A stretch of 64,000 nucleotides of DNA from Paraburkholderia guartelaensis (lineage in GTDB: Bacteria > Pseudomonadota > Gammaproteobacteria > Burkholderiales > Burkholderiaceae), in contig NZ_SMOD01000022.1 in the NCBI RefSeq assembly GCF_004353905.1, positions 1 through 64,000 of the forward strand, written 5' to 3'. Position numbers and translations under genes: made by a program. The notes under the pieces are model-generated. The model ran no database searches, had not been told where the DNA came from, and saw nothing but the letters and a program-made list of their open reading frames with translations. This document shows positions 10,010 to 19,000 of the stretch, piece after piece (positions within the stretch are counted from its first letter, which is position 1; every line of letters starts with the position of its first letter).

Positions 10010-11224
10010 ATGAATGTCAAAGTCTACGCAACGCTCGTCGTCGCCTCGCTCGTGCTGCTGGTCGGCCAGTGGCTCATCGCCGCCGTGCCGGTCTTGCGCA
10101 AGTGGACCATCCCGGAGCCGGTGGCGGGCGGCATCGTAGCCGCGCTGATCGTGTTCGGACTCCACAGCTTCGCGCACACGGACGTGGTCTTCGACACCTC
10201 GTTGCAGGCGCCGCTCATGCAGGCGTTCTTCGCCACCATCGGCCTCAACGCGAACCTCGCCAACCTGAAGCACGGCGGCCCGGTACTCGTGCGCTTTCTT
10301 GCCGTCGTGGTCGCCCTTCTCGTGCTGCAAAACGTGTTGGGCATCGCGCTCGCCATGGCGTTCGGCGTCGATCCGCTGTTCGGGCTGCTGGGCGGCTCGG
10401 TCTCGCTCGCGGGCGGGCATGGCACGGGCGCCGCATGGGGCGCGGTGTTCACCGAGCGTCACGGGCTGCAGTCCGCCACCGAAGCGGCCATTGCGTGCGC
10501 CACCTTCGGGCTGATCATGGGCGGCATTCTCGGCGGGCCCGTCGCGCAGCACCTCATGAAACGCATCGGCGCGCAGACTGGCGACGCCGCGCCCGGCGCC
10601 AGCGACGCGGCAACGCCCGACCCGTATGCATTCGAGGAGCCGAAATCCGAGCAGCCCACCACACCGGGCGCGTTCATCAACACGCTCACGCTCATCGCCA
10701 TCAGCCTCGCCGCGGGCGACGCGCTCTCCGGGCTGATCGCGGGCACCGCGTTCGAATTGCCGACCTTCGTGTGCGTGCTGTTCGTGGCCGTGCTGCTCGC
10801 CAATGGGCTCGCGCTCATCGGGCGGCCCGTGGCCGAGCATGCCGTCGCGCTGATCGGCAACGTGAGCCTCGCGCTCTTTCTCGCCATGGCGCTCATGACG
10901 CTGCGCCTGTGGGACCTCGCCGCGCTCGCGCTGCCTGTGTTCACGATCCTCGTCGCGCAAACGCTGCTCATGGTGGTCTACGCGATCTTCGTGACGTTCC
11001 GCGTGATGGGCGCGAACTACGACGCCGTCGTGCTTTCGGCGGGCCACTGCGGCTTCGGCCTGGGCGCAACACCCACGGCGATTGCGAACATGCAGGCGGT
11101 CACGGCGCGCTTTGGCCATTCCCATCTGGCGTTTCTCGTGGTGCCGATGGTGGCCGCGTTCTTCATCGACATTGCCAACGCCATCACCATCAAGCTCTTT
11201 CTCATGCTGCCGGTTTTCCATTGA
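10010..11224 (+). CDS. gltS: Sodium/glutamate symporter
   Basis: A 404-residue inner-membrane protein that imports glutamate with sodium. It shows the two inverted GltS halves, each ending in a glycine-rich re-entrant loop: GGSVSLAGGHGTGAAWG in the first and SAGHCGFGLGATPTAIANM in the second, joined by a charged linker (residues about 185-220). The length fits the family. The frame is open upstream, but that stretch is not membrane-like, and the ATG of MNVKVYATLV gives the normal N-terminus. Confidence 0.95.
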   Translation: MNVKVYATLVVASLVLLVGQWLIAAVPVLRKWTIPEPVAGGIVAALIVFGLHSFAHTDVVFDTSLQAPLMQAFFATIGLNANLANLKHGGPVLVRFLAVVVALLVLQNVLGIALAMAFGVDPLFGLLGGSVSLAGGHGTGAAWGAVFTERHGLQSATEAAIACATFGLIMGGILGGPVAQHLMKRIGAQTGDAAPGASDAATPDPYAFEEPKSEQPTTPGAFINTLTLIAISLAAGDALSGLIAGTAFELPTFVCVLFVAVLLANGLALIGRPVAEHAVALIGNVSLALFLAMALMTLRLWDLAALALPVFTILVAQTLLMVVYAIFVTFRVMGANYDAVVLSAGHCGFGLGATPTAIANMQAVTARFGHSHLAFLVVPMVAAFFIDIANAITIKLFLMLPVFH

Positions 11225-11310
11225 GCGGCCAGGCGGATCGCGCGAAGCGCGCTAGAATGACGCGATTCACGGCGCGCCGCGCACGGCGCTAACGTTTTTC
11301 GAGCGTCATC

Positions 11311-11931
11311 ATGTCCCTCACCGCCTGGCTCTTCTTTCTGCCCGCCTGCTTCGCGCTGAACATGGCGCCGGGGCCGAATAATCTTCTCTCCATCAACGTG
11401 GCCGCGCGGCACGGTTTCCTGCGCGCGTTCCTTGGCGGCACGGGCCGGCTCGTTTCGTTCGCCGCGATGATCGCGCTCGCGGCCACGGGTCTTGCCGTGG
11501 TGCTGCGCGCTTCGGAGGCAGTCTTCTTCGTCATCAAGCTTGCGGGCGCCGCTTACCTCGTGTGGCTCGCCGTGCAGCTCTGGCGCAGCGACGCCAACCC
11601 CATCGGCGAAAGCATGGATGGCGACGCCTCGCTCGCGCGTCTCGCGTGGCGCGAGTGCCTCGTGGCGGCGGGCAACCCCAAGGCGATTCTCGTTTTCACG
11701 GCCTTCCTGCCGCAATTCGTCGATGTCGCCAAGCCCATCGCGCCGCAGTTCGGCGTGCTCGGCGCGAGCTTTCTCGTGCTCGAATGCGTGGCCATCGCGC
11801 TGTACTCGCTCGCCGGCATGTACCTTGGCCGCTGGCTCACGCGCACCACCGTGCGCCGCTGGTTCAATCGCACCTGCGGCGCATTTCTCGGCCTGATTGG
11901 CGTGAGTTTCCTGCTCGTGCGGCGCGCCTGA
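11311..11931 (+). CDS. LysE/RhtB-family amino-acid exporter
   Basis: A 206-residue, six-helix membrane protein with the family motif NMAPGPNNLLSINVAARHG near the N-terminus and the second conserved block AGNPKAILVFTAFLPQF. These proteins export amino acids or homoserine-lactone-like compounds. It lies 86 bp after gltS in the same direction, so uptake and export genes stand together. The substrate is not predictable. Confidence 0.9.
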   Translation: MSLTAWLFFLPACFALNMAPGPNNLLSINVAARHGFLRAFLGGTGRLVSFAAMIALAATGLAVVLRASEAVFFVIKLAGAAYLVWLAVQLWRSDANPIGESMDGDASLARLAWRECLVAAGNPKAILVFTAFLPQFVDVAKPIAPQFGVLGASFLVLECVAIALYSLAGMYLGRWLTRTTVRRWFNRTCGAFLGLIGVSFLLVRRA

Positions 11932-12122
11932 AGAGCCTCGTCACACCCACTTCATCCATAAGCTTCTCTTGATGATTTTCGCGAGAAACTTTAACTGTCG
12001 TTAATCGACAGTGCCCCCTATGCTCAAACCATCGTCCGGGTCGCGGCGAGCGGGCAGCTTTTCCCCAACGCTCACGAAAGGCCCTGCGGACAAGCGGTTT
12101 TCAACGTCATTGGGGTTTCAAC

Positions 12123-13100
12123 ATGAAGATCTGCATCTTTGGAGCGGGCGCCATTGGAGGCATGATGGGCGTGCAACTCGCGCGCGCAGGCGCCGACGTG
12201 AGCTTCGTTGCTCGCGGCCCGCATCTGGCCGCCATGCGCGAGAACGGCGCACGCCTGCTGATGGACGGTGAGGAGTACGTGGCGAAGGTGCGCTGCACGT
12301 CCGATCCGCGCGAACTGGGCGTGCAGGACGTCGTCATCATTACGCTCAAGGCGCATTCGGTGGCGGGCGTGATCGACGCGATGCAGCCGCTCCTCGGCAA
12401 GCACACGGCCATCGTCACGGGCACCAACGGCATTCCCTACTGGTACTTCTACCAGCATGGCGGCAAGTTCGCGGGCACGCGGCTCGAAAGCATCGACCCG
12501 GACGGCGCGCAATGGAACCGTCTCACGCCCGAGCGCGCGATTGGCTGCGTGCTCTATCCGGCCGCCGAAATCGACGCGCCTGGCGTGATCCGCCACGTGT
12601 ACGGCAAGAAGTTTCCGATTGGCGAGCCTTCGGGCGAGCGCACGCCGCGCATCGTCCAGCTTCATGAAGCCATGCAGGCCGCCGGGTTCGATGCGCCGAT
12701 CCGCGAGAACATCCGCGACGAAATCTGGCTCAAGCTGTGGGGCAATCTCTGCTTCAACCCGATCAGCGCACTGACGCACGCCACGCTCGACGTCATCACC
12801 AGCGACCCCGCCACGCGCGCCGTGGCGCGCACGATGATGCTCGAGGGCAAGCGCATTGCCGAGCAGTTCGGCGTGAACTTCCGCGTGGACGTGGAGCGTC
12901 GCATCGACGGCGCGGGCGCGGTGGGCGCGCACAAGACCTCGATGCTCGTCGACCTCGAGACCGGCCGGCCGATGGAAATCGATCCGCTGATCACCGTCGT
13001 GCAGGAAATGGGCAGGCTGGTGGGCGAGCCGACGCCGGCCATCGACACCGTCCTCGCACTGGTCAAGCAGCGTGAGCGGATGGCGATGCAGCCGGCGTAA
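12123..13100 (+). CDS. panE: 2-dehydropantoate 2-reductase (ketopantoate reductase) family
   Basis: A 325-residue NADPH-dependent reductase. It has the nucleotide motif MKICIFGAGAIGGMMG at the extreme N-terminus and the catalytic-region segments IWLKLWGNLCFNPISALT and HKTSMLVDLETGRPMEIDPL. The reaction is ketopantoate to pantoate for coenzyme A synthesis. Several paralogues are common in these bacteria, so a different 2-keto acid substrate is possible. A terminator follows directly. Confidence 0.88.
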   Translation: MKICIFGAGAIGGMMGVQLARAGADVSFVARGPHLAAMRENGARLLMDGEEYVAKVRCTSDPRELGVQDVVIITLKAHSVAGVIDAMQPLLGKHTAIVTGTNGIPYWYFYQHGGKFAGTRLESIDPDGAQWNRLTPERAIGCVLYPAAEIDAPGVIRHVYGKKFPIGEPSGERTPRIVQLHEAMQAAGFDAPIRENIRDEIWLKLWGNLCFNPISALTHATLDVITSDPATRAVARTMMLEGKRIAEQFGVNFRVDVERRIDGAGAVGAHKTSMLVDLETGRPMEIDPLITVVQEMGRLVGEPTPAIDTVLALVKQRERMAMQPA

Positions 13101-13117
13101 CGTCAGTCATCGCGACG

Positions 13118-13142
13118 AGGCGGCGTGTGCGCCGCCTTTTTT
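13118..13142 (+). terminator. Rho-independent terminator of the ketopantoate reductase gene
   Basis: An 8-bp GC stem (AGGCGGCG/CGCCGCCT) with loop TGTG is followed by six T on the plus strand, 17 bp after the stop codon. Confidence 0.88.
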
Positions 13143-13164
13143 CCGCGCTGGTTCTGGTGCTGGA

Positions 13165-13203
13165 AAAACAAAACGGATCGCTTCGAGCGATCCGTTTTGT
13201 TTT
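13165..13203. terminator. Bidirectional terminator between convergent genes
   Basis: An 18-bp perfect stem with a 3-nt loop (13165-13182 with 13186-13203); its ends are A-rich on the left and T-rich on the right, so it can stop transcription from either side. It sits between panE (plus) and the LysR gene ending at 13223 (minus). Confidence 0.9.
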
Positions 13204-13222
13204 GCAGAAGAAGTAACGCGCG

Positions 13223-14365
13223 CTACTCGATGCGGGCGTGGGTGCGGGTCACCTGGAGCGGCGGCGGCGTATCGGCGCCGCGCAACGCGACGCGCATCGG
13301 CGTGCCGTTCGAGCCGCGCATCGGCGAGCCGTCGATGGCCGTTTGCGGCAGTGTTTCGCTATCCGGCGATGAAGCCTCCGCGTCCGAATCCTCCGCGACC
13401 GCCCCGTCCGCGACTGTCCCGTCCGGCATGAACTGCGACCACGCCGCCTGAGCACAAGGCCGCAGCGAACGATGCCGACGCCGCACGAGCATCGTCGTCA
13501 CGTTGACGACGGGATGCAGCAAGCGCGTGACGAGCGGCCCCGCGGGCGCGGGCCAGTGACACGTTGCGAGCGCAACGTCTCCCGCGCGATGCGCATGGCC
13601 CCCACGCGCGCCGTCCACGCACACCGGCAACACGCCGATGCCCATGCCGAGCTGCGCCATGCGCGCCACGCCCGCCACGTGCGCGAACTCCTGCAGCGGC
13701 CTCCCCTCAGGCCGCAGACCGTCCAGCGCACGCATCACCGCGCCGCGGCAGCCCGCGTCACGATTGAGCGTGACGAGCGGTTCGCGCGCGAGATCGTCCC
13801 ATCGCAGCGCCCCCTGTAGCGCAAGCGGATGGTGAGCGGGCAACAGCGCGCAAAGCGGCGTGGCCGAGAGCGGCTGCACATCGAGATTGCCGCTCGCGAA
13901 CGGCACGCTTTCTGCGATCACGCCGAAGTCGGCCTCGCCCTGCTCGACCGCCTGCAGCACGGCCGCCTGCGGCAAGTCCTGCAGCTGCAGCGTGAGCGAG
14001 GGAAAAGCGGCTGCGCAGCGCGCGAGCGCGGCGGGCACCCACGTCGACGAGAGCACCGGGTTGCTCGCCACGAGCACCACGCCGCTATGCGCCTGATGCG
14101 CGTCGCGGCCCTCGTTGAGCGCCATCTCGATCTCGTCGAGCAAGCGGCCGATGCGCCGCTCGAAGCCGCTGCCTGCGAGCGTGAGCTCGACCTGGCGCGT
14201 GGTGCGGTCGAAGAGCTTGAGTTCGATCGCTTCTTCCAGTTCGCGCACGCAGCGGCTCACCGCCGACTGCGTGAGCCCGAACTCGCGTGCGGCGCGCGTG
14301 AAGCTGCGCGCCCGCGCCACCGCGACGAACACCTTGAGCTGCTGGAGCGATACGTTCATCGACAT
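13223..14365 (-). CDS. LysR-family regulator with an extended C-terminal tail
   Basis: A 380-residue protein. The N-terminal winged helix (VSLQQLKVFVAVARARSFT, then TQSAVSRCVRELEE) and an effector domain fill the usual 300 residues. About 80 further residues follow, rich in Ser, Ala, Asp and Pro with no obvious fold. It lies 16 bp downstream of the oxalate/formate antiporter gene in the same direction, so it is probably co-transcribed with it. The start MSMNVSLQQ was chosen because the frame upstream is not LysR-like. Confidence 0.88.
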   Translation of the reverse strand: MSMNVSLQQLKVFVAVARARSFTRAAREFGLTQSAVSRCVRELEEAIELKLFDRTTRQVELTLAGSGFERRIGRLLDEIEMALNEGRDAHQAHSGVVLVASNPVLSSTWVPAALARCAAAFPSLTLQLQDLPQAAVLQAVEQGEADFGVIAESVPFASGNLDVQPLSATPLCALLPAHHPLALQGALRWDDLAREPLVTLNRDAGCRGAVMRALDGLRPEGRPLQEFAHVAGVARMAQLGMGIGVLPVCVDGARGGHAHRAGDVALATCHWPAPAGPLVTRLLHPVVNVTTMLVRRRHRSLRPCAQAAWSQFMPDGTVADGAVAEDSDAEASSPDSETLPQTAIDGSPMRGSNGTPMRVALRGADTPPPLQVTRTHARIE

Positions 14366-14381
14366 GGCGGGCCCGCGCGCC

Positions 14382-15737
14382 TCATTCGCCGCTTTGGTTG
14401 GACCAGTGCGACATCCCTGCGCCCGTATTGGTGGCCAGCGTGACGTTAGGCTCATTGCCCGCTTCGTTGCTGGCTTCGCTGCTCTGCTCGATCAGACGCT
14501 TGCGCATCGGCGCGAGGAAGAACTTGGCGCTCACGCCCGCCGCGATCGTGATAACCGCAGCCGCGATGAACACCGCGCTCCAGCCGCCCGTGGCCGACAG
14601 CACCGAGGCCACCGGCACGAGCAGCGCCGCCGTGCCCTTGGCGGTGTACAGCGTGCCGGCGTTGGATGCGGCGTACTTGCTGCCGAACGTGTCGGCGCAG
14701 ATGGCCGGGAAAATCGAGAAGATTTCGCCCCAGAACAGGAAGATGAGCGCGGCGAAGGTCATGAACGCATACGGGTTCGTGCCGAACTGCATCATGCCGA
14801 GCAGCGCGAGCCCTTCACCCACGAAGATCAGGAACATCGCGTTCTCACGGCCGATCTTGTCGGAGATGAAGCCGCACAGCGGACGCGTAAAGCCGTTGCA
14901 GATGTTGTCGATCGAGAGCGTGAGCGTGAGGAGCGGCAGCGTCATGCCGAATACGGTCATCGGAATGCGGGCGAGGCCCCAGTCCTTGGCGATCGGGCCG
15001 ATCTGCGCCGTTGCCATCAGGCCGCCGGCGGCCACCGCGACGAAGCAGATGTAGATCACCCAGAATACCGGCTGCTTGACCATCTGGCCCGGCGTGTAGT
15101 CGACGCGCGAGACGAGACGGCGGCCTGCCACGGCGACGGGGCGCGTTACGGGCTTCACGAGCAGGAACGAGAGCACGAGAATCGACACGCCCTGGAGCAC
15201 GCCGAAGAAGAAGAACGTGTGCTCGTAGCCGGAGCGCGTGATCATGTTCGCAATCGGAATCACCGTCACGGCGGCGCCGGCGCCGAAGCCCGCGGCCGTG
15301 AGGCCAGCGGCGAGGCCGCGGCGGTCCGGGAACCACTTGAGCGCGTTACCCACGCAGGTGCCGTACACGCCGCCCGCGCCGATGCCCGCGATCACGGCCG
15401 AAACGTAGAGCATCGGCAGCGTCGTGACGTAGGAGTTGATCACCCAGGCAAGGCCTGCGCAAACCGCGCCGCCCGCCACGACCGGACGCGGGCCGAACTT
15501 GTCGACGAGCCAGCCTTCCACCGGCACGAGCCAGGTTTCGGTCAGAATGAAAATCGAGAACGCCAGTTGAATCTCCGCCTGGCCCCAGTGGTGGCGCGAA
15601 TTCATCGGTGCGACGAACAGCGTCCATGCGTATTGCAAATTGGCAACGAGCGCCATGCATAGCATGCCCACCACCAGTTGAAACCAGCGGTTCGTCCAGA
15701 ACGGACCGCTCTCGCTCCTCTGACCGATTGCATTCAT
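14382..15737 (-). CDS. oxlT: Oxalate/formate antiporter (OFA family, MFS), copy 1
   Basis: A 451-residue, 12-helix MFS carrier of the oxalate:formate antiport family. Shared OFA segments include WTNRWFQLVVGMLCMALVAN, ETWLVPVEGWLVDKFGPRPV, YGTCVGNALKWFPDRRGLAAG and the C-terminal DTFGSKYAASNAGTLYTAKG. Family members exchange oxalate for formate, though OFA proteins also carry other monocarboxylates. It is transcribed divergently from a LysR gene at 16109 and followed by another LysR gene. A second copy lies at 29979-31322. Confidence 0.9.
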   Translation of the reverse strand: MNAIGQRSESGPFWTNRWFQLVVGMLCMALVANLQYAWTLFVAPMNSRHHWGQAEIQLAFSIFILTETWLVPVEGWLVDKFGPRPVVAGGAVCAGLAWVINSYVTTLPMLYVSAVIAGIGAGGVYGTCVGNALKWFPDRRGLAAGLTAAGFGAGAAVTVIPIANMITRSGYEHTFFFFGVLQGVSILVLSFLLVKPVTRPVAVAGRRLVSRVDYTPGQMVKQPVFWVIYICFVAVAAGGLMATAQIGPIAKDWGLARIPMTVFGMTLPLLTLTLSIDNICNGFTRPLCGFISDKIGRENAMFLIFVGEGLALLGMMQFGTNPYAFMTFAALIFLFWGEIFSIFPAICADTFGSKYAASNAGTLYTAKGTAALLVPVASVLSATGGWSAVFIAAAVITIAAGVSAKFFLAPMRKRLIEQSSEASNEAGNEPNVTLATNTGAGMSHWSNQSGE

Positions 15738-16108
15738 ATCGCTTGTCTCCGCTATCTATTCATTGCAGCCTGCATGATTACGGGTCTGCATAAATCGAGG
15801 CTTATGGTTTTAGCTTTTCACTTCGCTACGCTGTCTTTTTTATTCGCCGGGCGAATCCAAAACCGAATAAAAATTCGTCAATCCTCATTCACCCTGGCAT
15901 TACGTCAGACCCCTGAAAACATCGTGAAACAAGGGCTTTTCTACGCGTTGTCCCTTATGAAATCGTATTTCCGAGCGTTAACCCGAACATAGATTCGGGC
16001 GCTTTGCGCGGCATTCGGACTCCTTTCAACTTATGCTAGGGTGATTGCTGAATTACTCACAATTAAAGTTTGTTATTATGTGGATTCAGTATCCTTTATG
16101 GTTCGGCC
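15738..16108. promoter_or_regulatory. Divergent regulatory region between oxlT copy 1 and lysR
   Basis: A 371-bp AT-richer gene-free region. An imperfect dyad lies at 16041-16060, with arms GTGA and TCAC and symmetric T/A positions inside, in the T-N11-A style of LysR sites. It is about 50-70 bp upstream of the lysR start, as expected for autoregulation. No copy of the TGATATATCA operator found elsewhere in the oxalate region is seen here. Protein binding is inferred. Confidence 0.45.
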
Positions 16109-17053
16109 ATGACGATGCGAAACGCCACGCTGCGCCAGCTCAAGGTCTTCGAGACCGTGGCGCGCCACCTCAGTTTTTCGCGTGCTGCGGAGGAGCTGCA
16201 TCTCACCCAGCCGGCTGTTTCCACGCAGGTTCGGCAGCTCGAAGATCACGCAGGCCTGCCGCTCTTCGAGCAGCTCGGCAAGAAGATCTATCTCACGCCC
16301 GCGGGCACGGAGATGCTGCACTACAGCCGCGCGATCATGCAGCAGTTCCACGAAGTGGACGAGGCGATGAGCCAGCTAAAGGGCGTCTCGGGCGGCAAGC
16401 TCAACGTCGCCGTCATTAGCGCGGGCGACTACTTCTTTCCGCGCCTGCTGGCCGAGTTCACGCGCCGCTACAAGGGCGTCGCGCTCAATCTCTCCGTGCA
16501 CAACCGCGAGCAGCTGCTCCAGCAGCTCGCCACCAACCAGACCGATCTCGCCGTGATGGTGCGTCCGCCTCACGCGACCGACGCCATCAACGAGCCGTTT
16601 GCGCCCCACCCGTACGTGATCGTTGCGGCGCCCACGCATCCGCTCGCCAACAAGCGCGCCATCAAACTCAGCACGCTCGCCAACGAGGCGTTCATCGTGC
16701 GCGAGCGCGGTTCTGACACATGGAACTCGATGGAAGAAGGCTTCGCCGGAAAGATCACGAACCTCAAGATCGCCATGGAGATCCAGAGCACCGAGACGAT
16801 CAAGCAGGCCGTGATCGCGGGCATGGGCATCGCCTTTCTTTCGGCGCACACCATCAGCCTCGAACTGCAGGTCGGTCACCTCACCGTGCTCGACGTCGAA
16901 GGCTTCCCGGTCATGCTCAACTGGTACGTCGTGCACCGGAAAAACAAGCGCCTGCCGCCTGTTGCGCTCGCATTCAAGCGCTTCCTCATGGAGGAAGGCG
17001 CCGCACTCATCGAGAACATTACGAAAGTGTCAGAAGCGAGTTTGCATAAGTAA
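16109..17053 (+). CDS. LysR-family regulator, divergent from oxlT copy 1
   Basis: A 314-residue protein, MTMRNATLRQLKVFETVARH, with recognition helix region LTQPAVSTQVRQLEDHAG and a CbbR-like effector domain (GAGDYFFPRLL-like opening at SAGDYFFPRLLAEF). The CbbR resemblance describes subfamily only and no Calvin-cycle genes are near. The divergent arrangement suggests that it controls the antiporter gene and senses an organic acid; that is inference. Confidence 0.9.
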   Translation: MTMRNATLRQLKVFETVARHLSFSRAAEELHLTQPAVSTQVRQLEDHAGLPLFEQLGKKIYLTPAGTEMLHYSRAIMQQFHEVDEAMSQLKGVSGGKLNVAVISAGDYFFPRLLAEFTRRYKGVALNLSVHNREQLLQQLATNQTDLAVMVRPPHATDAINEPFAPHPYVIVAAPTHPLANKRAIKLSTLANEAFIVRERGSDTWNSMEEGFAGKITNLKIAMEIQSTETIKQAVIAGMGIAFLSAHTISLELQVGHLTVLDVEGFPVMLNWYVVHRKNKRLPPVALAFKRFLMEEGAALIENITKVSEASLHK

Positions 17054-17057
17054 GGTT

Positions 17058-17081
17058 TGATGGTTTTACCGAAAACCATCA
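17058..17081. terminator. Weak hairpin between convergent genes
   Basis: A 10-bp stem (TGATGGTTTT with AAAACCATCA) and 4-nt loop lie directly after the lysR stop codon. There is no long T run beyond the stem, so termination strength is uncertain. Confidence 0.4.
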
Positions 17082-17154
17082 GACATGACTAATCATTCGC
17101 GTCGTATTGCGCGTTCTGTTCTTTTCCCCTGTCCCGCAGATGGTCGATACGACG

Positions 17155-18120
17155 TCAGTGCGGCCCTTGCCGCTGGCGCAGCGCGCCGCCCCGGCTGCGC
17201 CGCCGCCTTGGCAAGTCCTGCGATGCGTGATGACCCGCGCGCCCCGCGCCGCCATGTGGCGTGTCGCTCGCGGCTAGCCAGGCGGGCTCGAACGCGCCGC
17301 TGCCGCAGGCCGCGACCAGCAGTTCGTCCGGCACACCCGCAAAACTTGCATTGAATGTCGCGCTAAAGGGCTCGCGTGACGGTGGCGCCTCGACCGCGCC
17401 CGTACGTGCGAGCCGCGGTCGCCGAGCGCCGCTCATGAGCCGCGCGCCCAGCGCCGCGCACAGCACGCTTGCCGCGACCAGCACGGAGAGTTCGAAATCG
17501 GGCGAAGCGCGCGCGCTCAGGAATCCATAGCCGAGCGCCGCGCCTAGCAGCAGCGCGATGAGATGCATCACGCGGTCGCCGCGGCCGAACGGCACGCGCC
17601 TGCGCACCGCGCCGCGCGCTTGCGCGCCACGGCTGAACAGACTCAGCGCGCCGCCGATCAGCAGTGCACCGGTGGCCGCCGCGACGAACAGCGCCACACG
17701 TTCACCAGCGCCACGCTCAGGCTGCAACAGGAAGCCAACGAAGGCGCCGATCAAGACACTCGCGCCCGACACGCCCCCCAGCAGCGCCGCCGTCCGCGCG
17801 CGCCGCGTGAGGTCACGCCGGCCCGCAAGGCACAAACCGGCCAGTACGCCGGCTTCGACAGCCACCGTCGCGTCGGCCGCATGCATCCAGCCGGCAGCGA
17901 TCACGCCGGGCGGCACGGTCAGTAGCAATGCGAACGAAATGGCGAAGGCGAGCCGATGCTTGTGCGGCGCATCAGCACGCCTCGCGCAGCGCGGCGCGGC
18001 GCGAAAACGCCGCGCACGCACCGGCGCGAGCGCCGCCAATTGTGCAAATGCACAGCCGAGCCATGCGAATAGCGCGCCCGCGCCCAGCCACGCCAGGTCG
18101 CCAGCCAGTTGCTCCGGCAT
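17155..18120 (-). CDS. Unrecognised seven-helix membrane protein
   Basis: A 321-residue protein not matched to a named family by eye. Hydrophobic segments fall at about residues 11-33, 57-79, 85-99, 111-132, 142-162, 184-202 and 210-229, giving seven likely helices, followed by a soluble C-terminal region of about 90 residues rich in Arg and Gly. A strong site (GAGGAGGAG) precedes the ATG, which argues it is a real gene rather than a shadow of the long frames on the opposite strand. It is 51 bp downstream of the FAH-family gene in the frc direction, so it may belong to that operon. Confidence 0.65.
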   Translation of the reverse strand: MPEQLAGDLAWLGAGALFAWLGCAFAQLAALAPVRARRFRAAPRCARRADAPHKHRLAFAISFALLLTVPPGVIAAGWMHAADATVAVEAGVLAGLCLAGRRDLTRRARTAALLGGVSGASVLIGAFVGFLLQPERGAGERVALFVAAATGALLIGGALSLFSRGAQARGAVRRRVPFGRGDRVMHLIALLLGAALGYGFLSARASPDFELSVLVAASVLCAALGARLMSGARRPRLARTGAVEAPPSREPFSATFNASFAGVPDELLVAACGSGAFEPAWLAASDTPHGGAGRAGHHASQDLPRRRRSRGGALRQRQGPH

Positions 18121-18171
18121 CTCTCCTCCTCGCGCGGCATTGCTGCCGCGCGCGTCTTTGGTTTTACGCCG

Positions 18172-18984
18172 TCAAGCCGCGCCCTCTACGGCGGCGAGCG
18201 ACTCGATTTGGGCCGACGCGGCGGCCAGCGCATTGCTCAACGTACCGATCCCTTCGATGGTGACCTCGACCGTTGCGCCATCAACGATCGAGCCTACGCC
18301 GAGTGACGTGCCGCATGCAATCACGTCGCCCGGTTCGAGCGTCAGATCCTGCGAAATGAGGCTCACCTGCTGCGCCGGCGAAAACACCATGTCATCGAGC
18401 GGATAATTCTGCCGCTCCACGCCATCGAGTTTCGTGACGACGCGTGCGCGTTGCCAGTCGAACCCGGAAACGATCGCTGGGCCCAAACAACAGAACGTAT
18501 CGAAACCTTTGGCGCGGCACCATTGCGGGAAGTGCGGATTCTCGGTGATGAGGCCCGCGGCCGTGACGTCGTTGACGATCGTGTAGCCGAAGATCGCCGA
18601 CTCGGCTTCTTCGACGCTTGCATCGCGGCAGCGCTTGCCGATCACGATGCCGAGTTCGCCTTCGAAGACGATTTTTCCCGCATAGTGGGCAGGACGCCGA
18701 ATCAATTCTGAAGAGCCAATCACCGAAGCCGCCGGCTTGATGAGAAAAAGCGGGTGCGAGGGCACCGGTTTTTCGAGCTTCGCGGCGAGCGCGTGAAAAT
18801 TGTTCCAGAGCGCAACGACCTTGCCGGGCGCACAGGGCGCAAGCGGCGTAAGCGCGCGCAGCGACAGTACCGCGCCAGTGGGTACCGGCTGATCGAGCCC
18901 TTCGTATTCGTGCAGGTAACCGTTTTCGACGCGGCCGAACACGATGCTGCCGTCGCTCGCCATCAAACGCATCCACGTTTCCAT
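18172..18984 (-). CDS. Fumarylacetoacetate hydrolase (FAH) family protein
   Basis: A 270-residue member of the FAH fold. It has the metal and substrate segments VVALWNNFHALAAKLEKP, KIVFEGELGIVIGKRC, GYTIVNDVTAAG and the late GDVIACGTSLGVGS. Family members cleave C-C bonds of acylpyruvates, isomerise or decarboxylate; FAHD1-type members decarboxylate oxaloacetate. It starts 16 bp after the frc stop codon, so it is almost certainly in the frc operon. Its substrate is unknown; a short dicarboxylic or keto acid linked to oxalate metabolism is a reasonable guess from context. Confidence 0.88.
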   Translation of the reverse strand: METWMRLMASDGSIVFGRVENGYLHEYEGLDQPVPTGAVLSLRALTPLAPCAPGKVVALWNNFHALAAKLEKPVPSHPLFLIKPAASVIGSSELIRRPAHYAGKIVFEGELGIVIGKRCRDASVEEAESAIFGYTIVNDVTAAGLITENPHFPQWCRAKGFDTFCCLGPAIVSGFDWQRARVVTKLDGVERQNYPLDDMVFSPAQQVSLISQDLTLEPGDVIACGTSLGVGSIVDGATVEVTIEGIGTLSNALAAASAQIESLAAVEGAA

Positions 18985-19000
18985 GTTTCGCTCCTCGGTT

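Noticed and set aside
17558..18406. 282-codon plus-strand frame opposite the unknown membrane protein
   Set aside because: The minus-strand frame has a strong ribosome site and seven clear hydrophobic segments; this one is Arg/Ser/Pro-rich with neither.
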